Shown here: positions 5,550 through 8,634 of the stretch, one piece after another
How the letters are laid out: each line of letters starts with the position of its first letter
How positions within the stretch are numbered: the first letter of the stretch is position 1
Assembly: GCA_964440605.1 (NCBI GenBank)
Contig: CAYTSW010000119.1
Coordinates: 1-8,634, forward strand
Origin: CAYTSW01 sp964440605
GTDB lineage: Bacteria > Planctomycetota > Phycisphaerae > Phycisphaerales > UBA1924
DNA: 8,634 nucleotides
Direction: 5' to 3'
Translations under genes and position numbers: made by a program
The notes under the pieces: generated by a model
Told to the model about the DNA's origin: nothing
What the model saw: the letters and a program-made list of their open reading frames with translations, nothing else
The model's database searches: none

Positions 5550-6398
5550 ATGGCCAGACTCCCCGAGCAGCCCGAAGCCTTCGCCGAGCAGATCCTTTGT
5601 TTGCTCAGGCGTCTCAAGCCCGACCTCGACGCCGAGCTCGCGGGCCCCTGCGAGCTGCTCGTGGACGGGCGCCGCCTCGACCTCGAGAACCTGATGCGGC
5701 TCGTGCGCACCGACGCCGACCGAGGCGTCGAGATCGTCGAGCAGTACCTCGATCACCTGTTCGACGACGACACCTTTGCGGTGGGCGCGATGCCTTGGGA
5801 GGTCGCCAAGCCCAAGATCATGCCGCGCATCCAGCCCGAAACGATCTTCGAGCACCTCGCCCGCGAACAGGTCGCCCACGTCCCGTGGGTGAACAACACG
5901 GTCATCGTCTTCGTGATCGACCTGCCCAACATGACCGTCAGCGTCACGACGGAGCAGACCATCCGCTGGGGCGTGACGCCCGCCGAACTCGAACACATCG
6001 CCCGCGACAACCTGCGCGACGCCACGCCCCATCTTGAGCTGCGCTCGCTCGAGTCGGACGACGGCGGACACGCCATGCTGCTCTCACTCCAGGACGGCTA
6101 CGACGCCTCGCGTCTCCTGCTCCAAGACGTGCACCGAGCGCTCGCGCCCGAGCTGGGCCAGACGTTTTACGCCGCCGCCCCTTCGCGGGACATGCTGCTC
6201 GCCTTCGCGTGCGAGCCCAACGGCTTCGTGCAGCGCGTCCGCGACCGCGTGCACGCCGACTACCGCCGCCTGCCGTACCCCATCAGCAACCGGCTCTTTC
6301 TGGTCTGCCGAGACGGCATCGCCGGCACCGTGCCCGCGCAGGACAACTCACGCTCGGGCTACGAACACGGCGACGACGACCACCGCGAAGCCGCCTGA
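5550..6398 (+). CDS. DUF1444 family protein (YtpQ-like, UPF0354)
   Basis: The 282-residue product resembles Bacillus YtpQ. Shared features are a central PRIQPET block (92-98), the diagnostic DGYDASRLL (182-190; YtpQ has DGYDASRIL), a PSRDMLLAF segment (211-219; YtpQ has PHQDVLILA) and a C-terminal RLFLVCRDG (248-256). The family has no established biochemical function. There is no signal peptide or transmembrane helix; it is probably cytoplasmic. The last 20 residues are hydrophilic and rich in Asp, Glu and His. The ATG at 5550 is chosen because GGAG lies seven bases upstream (5539-5542) and the product then has the family length of about 270-285; the frame itself stays open further upstream. 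It is the only rightward gene, divergent from kdsA and convergent with the prepilin gene, so it is probably monocistronic. Confidence 0.85.
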   Translation: MARLPEQPEAFAEQILCLLRRLKPDLDAELAGPCELLVDGRRLDLENLMRLVRTDADRGVEIVEQYLDHLFDDDTFAVGAMPWEVAKPKIMPRIQPETIFEHLAREQVAHVPWVNNTVIVFVIDLPNMTVSVTTEQTIRWGVTPAELEHIARDNLRDATPHLELRSLESDDGGHAMLLSLQDGYDASRLLLQDVHRALAPELGQTFYAAAPSRDMLLAFACEPNGFVQRVRDRVHADYRRLPYPISNRLFLVCRDGIAGTVPAQDNSRSGYEHGDDDHREAA

Positions 6399-6406
6399 GC
6401 GTCGCA

Positions 6407-6420
6407 GCGGGGCGACCCGC
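6407..6420. terminator. Weak hairpin between convergent genes
   Basis: GCGGG (6407-6411) pairs with CCCGC (6416-6420) around a GCGA tetraloop, nine bases after the DUF1444 stop codon. It is only 5 bp and has no T-tract, so a termination role is a guess based on position in the 46-base convergent spacer. Confidence 0.2.
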
Positions 6421-6430
6421 GCCCAGCCCC

Positions 6431-6456
6431 CTCAGCCGCCCGTCTCAGCCGCCCGT
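6431..6456. repeat. Perfect 13-base tandem duplication across the prepilin stop codon
   Basis: CTCAGCCGCCCGT is present twice back to back (6431-6443 and 6444-6456). The right-hand copy encodes the last codons and the TGA stop of the prepilin-like gene; the left-hand copy lies just beyond it. It looks like a recent slippage duplication. Confidence 0.9.
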
Positions 6457-7467
6457 GCCGATGATCTGATCGTCGAGGTTGTCGATCGTCAGGTCGACGC
6501 CGGTGTCAAAGTCCGGGACCGCCTCCGAGGGGTTCACGCCCGCGGGGACGTAGCGCAGGCGGTTGGCCCCGCGCTCGGGCCGCACGAGCCCGGCGTGGAT
6601 GCCGTCGGGGCCGGCGCCGTGGAAGACGATCCCGCCGCGAGCGGCGGCGGGGACGGACTGGTCGCGCTGCGACGGGAATCCGGGGTTCCCGATGATCGCT
6701 TCCATGCCGCTGACGCGGTGGGCCTCGGAGTAGCGCGGGGCGATGGCCGAGGCGTTGCGGTTCACCTTGTTCTCGCGCGGACCCATGCCGCCGGAGTTGA
6801 GCCATCCGGCGTTGGAGTTCCAATAGAAGAGGGCGGTGTCGCCGCTGGAGTCCACCGCGGCGAAGTCGGGCTCGTTGCCGGCGAGCTGCGTCCGGCGCCA
6901 GGCGAGGATGGGGATGCCAAAGGCGTCGACGATGTCGGGCATCGCCTTGTGTTCGTCGGTGCCGGCCTGGCCGGTGAACTGCGAGCGCGCACTGTTCTGC
7001 TCCGGCGCTTCGAGCACGCCGCTGCCGGGATCGAAAAAGCCCGGGCCGCGCGGCCCGCCGATGTCGCCCACGCTGACCTGGATCTTGGACTCCTGGTCCG
7101 CCAGCGGACCGACCTCGATGCCCGTGTTCGTGCTGTCGAGCGGGATCACGCCCCCCGCGAGATCGAGCAGGATGTTTTCCATCTCCGTGAAGCCCTCGTC
7201 GGCGTTGTCGGGGGCGCCCATGTCACGCCCGCTGAAGACGCCGGGCAGGCGCCGGTTCTGCGCCTGGAACTGGCCCACGGCGGTGCTGAGGTCGGCGATG
7301 GTCGCCTGCGTGGTCGCGACGCGCGCATTGGTGCGCACCGCGCCGAGCACGGGCAGCAGTATGCCGATGAGCAGCAGGATCAGGCCGATCACCACGATCA
7401 ACTCGATGAGGCTGAAGCCCGAGCGGGTCGACGGTCGGGAAGCACGGTGCGAGGCTCGGTTGGGCAT
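6445..7467 (-). CDS. Prepilin-type N-terminal cleavage/methylation protein (type II secretion/type IV pseudopilin-like)
   Basis: The 340-residue product starts with a basic 17-residue leader ending in Gly, then FSLIE and a hydrophobic helix (18-42). This is the class III signal cut by a prepilin peptidase between Gly17 and Phe18, with the expected Glu at mature position 5 (Glu22). The N terminus thus inserts in the inner membrane and the rest is periplasmic. The globular part contains DAFGIPILAW (181-190), like the D-x-W/F-G-x-P segment of GspG pseudopilins, and an AGPDG segment (285-289) also typical of that group. At 340 residues it is over twice GspG length and has no cysteine. ATG 7467 is chosen for the leader and for GGAGG ten bases upstream, although the frame stays open to 7620. 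No other pilus gene is nearby, so whether it belongs to a pilus or a secretion pseudopilus is open. Confidence 0.9.
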   Translation of the reverse strand: MPNRASHRASRPSTRSGFSLIELIVVIGLILLLIGILLPVLGAVRTNARVATTQATIADLSTAVGQFQAQNRRLPGVFSGRDMGAPDNADEGFTEMENILLDLAGGVIPLDSTNTGIEVGPLADQESKIQVSVGDIGGPRGPGFFDPGSGVLEAPEQNSARSQFTGQAGTDEHKAMPDIVDAFGIPILAWRRTQLAGNEPDFAAVDSSGDTALFYWNSNAGWLNSGGMGPRENKVNRNASAIAPRYSEAHRVSGMEAIIGNPGFPSQRDQSVPAAARGGIVFHGAGPDGIHAGLVRPERGANRLRYVPAGVNPSEAVPDFDTGVDLTIDNLDDQIIGTGG

Positions 7468-7477
7468 GGCGATACGC

Positions 7478-7482
7478 CCTCC
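7478..7482 (-). promoter_or_regulatory. Ribosome binding site of the prepilin-like gene
   Basis: GGAGG on the minus strand, ten bases before ATG 7467. It supports this start over codons further upstream in the same open frame. Confidence 0.6.
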
Positions 7483-7490
7483 AGGTCGTA

Positions 7491-7510
7491 GTTGCGTGAC
7501 ACGCGTCAAC
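7491..7510. promoter_or_regulatory. Imperfect inverted repeat upstream of the prepilin-like gene
   Basis: GTTGCGTG (7491-7498) mirrors CACG...CAAC (7500-7510) with a 3-base bulge. It lies in the 165-base spacer between the histidine kinase stop and the prepilin start, eight bases upstream of the ribosome binding site. It could be an operator or a 5' RNA hairpin. I see no convincing promoter in this spacer. Confidence 0.25.
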
Positions 7511-7632
7511 AGACAGCAGGGCACGAGCACGCCGCCGCCAACGTCCAGATTCGAGTGTAACTCCCTGCGAGTTCCCCCGGATCGCCCCCACGCACCCGTA
7601 CAAACGCCCCACCGCGTCAAGCCGCGCTCGCT

Positions 7633-8460
7633 TCATGCCCTCGGCACGGTGATGACGAAGTCCGTCCCGCGACCCACCTCGGAGTGCACCTCGATGGTGC
7701 CGCCGTGCTCTTCGATGAGCCGCTTGGTGGTGGGCAGTCCGAGCCCGCTCCCGCCGGCCTTGGTGGTGTAGTAAGGCGTGAAGACGCGTTCGAGCACCTC
7801 GGGGCTCATGCCCGGACCCGTGTCGATGACGTGGACGCAATACACGGGCATGCCCTCCTGCTCCGAAGCGTGGGTGCGAATGATCAACTCGCGCGAGCCG
7901 GCGGACGTCTGCTCCATGGCCTGCGTCGCGTTGAGGAGCAGGTTGAGCAGCGCCTGCTTGAAGTGCGCCGCGTCGAGCATCACGGGCATCTTCTCTTTCG
8001 CCACCTCGGAGCGGAACCGCACGCCGTGATGACCGGCCTGGGGGGCGAAGAAGTCCACCAGTTCCTCGGTGACCTGGTTGAGGTCGGCCTCGACGAGCTG
8101 GAGCCTCACCTCGCCGGCGAAGCGGAGGAAGTCGGTGAGGATGTCGCGCAGGCGGTCGGCCTCGCGACGGAGCGCGTCGATGCGCCGCGTCAGGCGGGCG
8201 CGCTGCTCGTCGTTGGCTTCGAGTTCGTCGATGCCCTCGGCGAGCAACTGAGCGTTGAGCCCGATCGTCGACAGCGGGTTCTTGATCTCGTGGGCGAGCC
8301 CGCCGGTCATCGCGCCGATCTCGGCCATGCGTTCGGCGGCACGCGCGCGTCGTTCGGCGGCGCGGACGCGAGCCACCGCGGTCCGCGTGCGCACGAACAC
8401 CACCGGCCCGGCGACCACCACCATCACCACCGCGCCAGTCAGCACGCCGATCCAGAACAT
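7633..8460 (-). CDS. Membrane-anchored sensor histidine kinase (NtrB/AtoS-type core)
   Basis: The 275-residue product has one N-terminal transmembrane helix (about 3-23), a short charged coiled linker rich in Arg/Ala/Glu (24-48), and a full kinase core. The HisKA H-box is GGLAHEIKNPLSTI with phospho-acceptor His57, the N-box is LLNLLLNATQAM (Asn177), the G1 box is DTGPGM (213-218), the F-box is FTPYYTTKAGG (227-237) and the G2 box is SGLGL (238-242). It should autophosphorylate His57 and pass the phosphate to a response regulator. There is no periplasmic loop, PAS or HAMP domain, so the input is probably cytoplasmic, in the membrane or through a partner protein. ATG 8460 is fixed by an in-frame TAG four codons upstream (8470-8472); the ribosome site is weak. 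No response regulator is encoded in the window, though one could lie beyond the right edge. Confidence 0.95.
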   Translation of the reverse strand: MFWIGVLTGAVVMVVVAGPVVFVRTRTAVARVRAAERRARAAERMAEIGAMTGGLAHEIKNPLSTIGLNAQLLAEGIDELEANDEQRARLTRRIDALRREADRLRDILTDFLRFAGEVRLQLVEADLNQVTEELVDFFAPQAGHHGVRFRSEVAKEKMPVMLDAAHFKQALLNLLLNATQAMEQTSAGSRELIIRTHASEQEGMPVYCVHVIDTGPGMSPEVLERVFTPYYTTKAGGSGLGLPTTKRLIEEHGGTIEVHSEVGRGTDFVITVPRA

Positions 8461-8535
8461 CCGGTCAAACTACACCAGCGCCGGTCTCGCGCGTGATCAC
8501 GGGCTGTTCGGGCAGCGCAGGCAAGGACCGGGCGC

Positions 8536-8634
8536 CTATCGGCGGATCGTCCGCGCGTAACGCCGATCGGGGCGTTCCAGGGCGTCGTCGATGCGGATCA
8601 CGCGGGTCGCGTGCCAGCCCTTCTCGCCGAAGAC
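8536..8634 (-). CDS. C-terminal end of an unidentified protein (partial)
   Basis: On the minus strand the frame entering from the right edge reads through 32 codons to a TAG at 8536-8538. It begins VFGEKGWHATRVIR and is rich in Arg (ending ARTIRR). The codon choice is GC-rich at third positions, as in the neighbouring genes, which supports real coding. I do not recognise the family from so short a piece. The 75-base gap to the histidine kinase start would allow co-transcription with it. Confidence 0.5.
   Translation of the reverse strand, partial: VFGEKGWHATRVIRIDDALERPDRRYARTIRR

Noticed and set aside
5328..6071. Upstream extension of the kdsA frame
   Set aside because: The frame stays open by chance antisense to the DUF1444 gene; KdsA homology starts only after the ATG at 5327.
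6034..7491. 485-codon plus-strand open frame across the DUF1444 end and the prepilin gene
   Set aside because: It covers a recognised prepilin gene antisense and part of DUF1444 in a wrong frame, with no recognisable motif.
7485..7509. Promoter TTGACG/TACGAC for the prepilin gene
   Set aside because: The spacer is only 13 bases, too short for a sigma70 promoter.

Overview
The window is GC-rich bacterial chromosome, most likely from a planctomycete, probably class Phycisphaerae. The evidence is the 16S rRNA 5' end (minus strand, left edge) with planctomycete-like wording, an LPS-type Kdo pathway gene (kdsA), a prepilin-type protein of the kind abundant in Phycisphaerae, and mcsA/mcsB. The class assignment is by eye; an rRNA search would settle it. 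Nothing looks mobile: I see no transposase, integrase, CRISPR array, tRNA or base-composition break.

Layout. Positions 1-283 are the first part of 16S rRNA, transcribed leftward. Positions 284-760 are its promoter and long leader: a good -35/-10 pair, a boxA antitermination motif, two strong adjacent hairpins and an AT-rich island that may hold a second promoter. Positions 832-5327 carry five leftward genes: kdsA (metal-dependent Kdo-8-phosphate synthase), mcsA and mcsB (protein-arginine kinase and its zinc-protein activator), a sugar phosphate isomerase/epimerase-type TIM barrel, and a ComF-family phosphoribosyltransferase. The last two overlap by a few bases. A 150-base kdsA-mcsA spacer with a strong hairpin may split this group into kdsA and a mcsA-mcsB-TIM-comF operon. 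Positions 5550-6398 carry the only rightward gene, a DUF1444 (YtpQ-like) protein divergent from kdsA. Positions 6445-8460 carry a leftward prepilin-like protein and a membrane-anchored sensor histidine kinase. The right edge (8536-8634) holds the last 32 codons of an unidentified leftward gene.

How the genes fit together. McsA and McsB would form a protein-arginine phosphorylation module, which in Firmicutes marks proteins for ClpCP and controls CtsR. Neither ctsR nor clpC is in this window. McsB keeps its catalytic motifs, but the RDxxRA motif of the phosphoarginine-binding allosteric site reads RREERA. KdsA implies a Kdo-containing outer membrane. The other neighbours have no evident shared pathway. 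No clearly new multi-gene system is visible; the arginine-kinase module and the rRNA leader are the parts most worth a second look.
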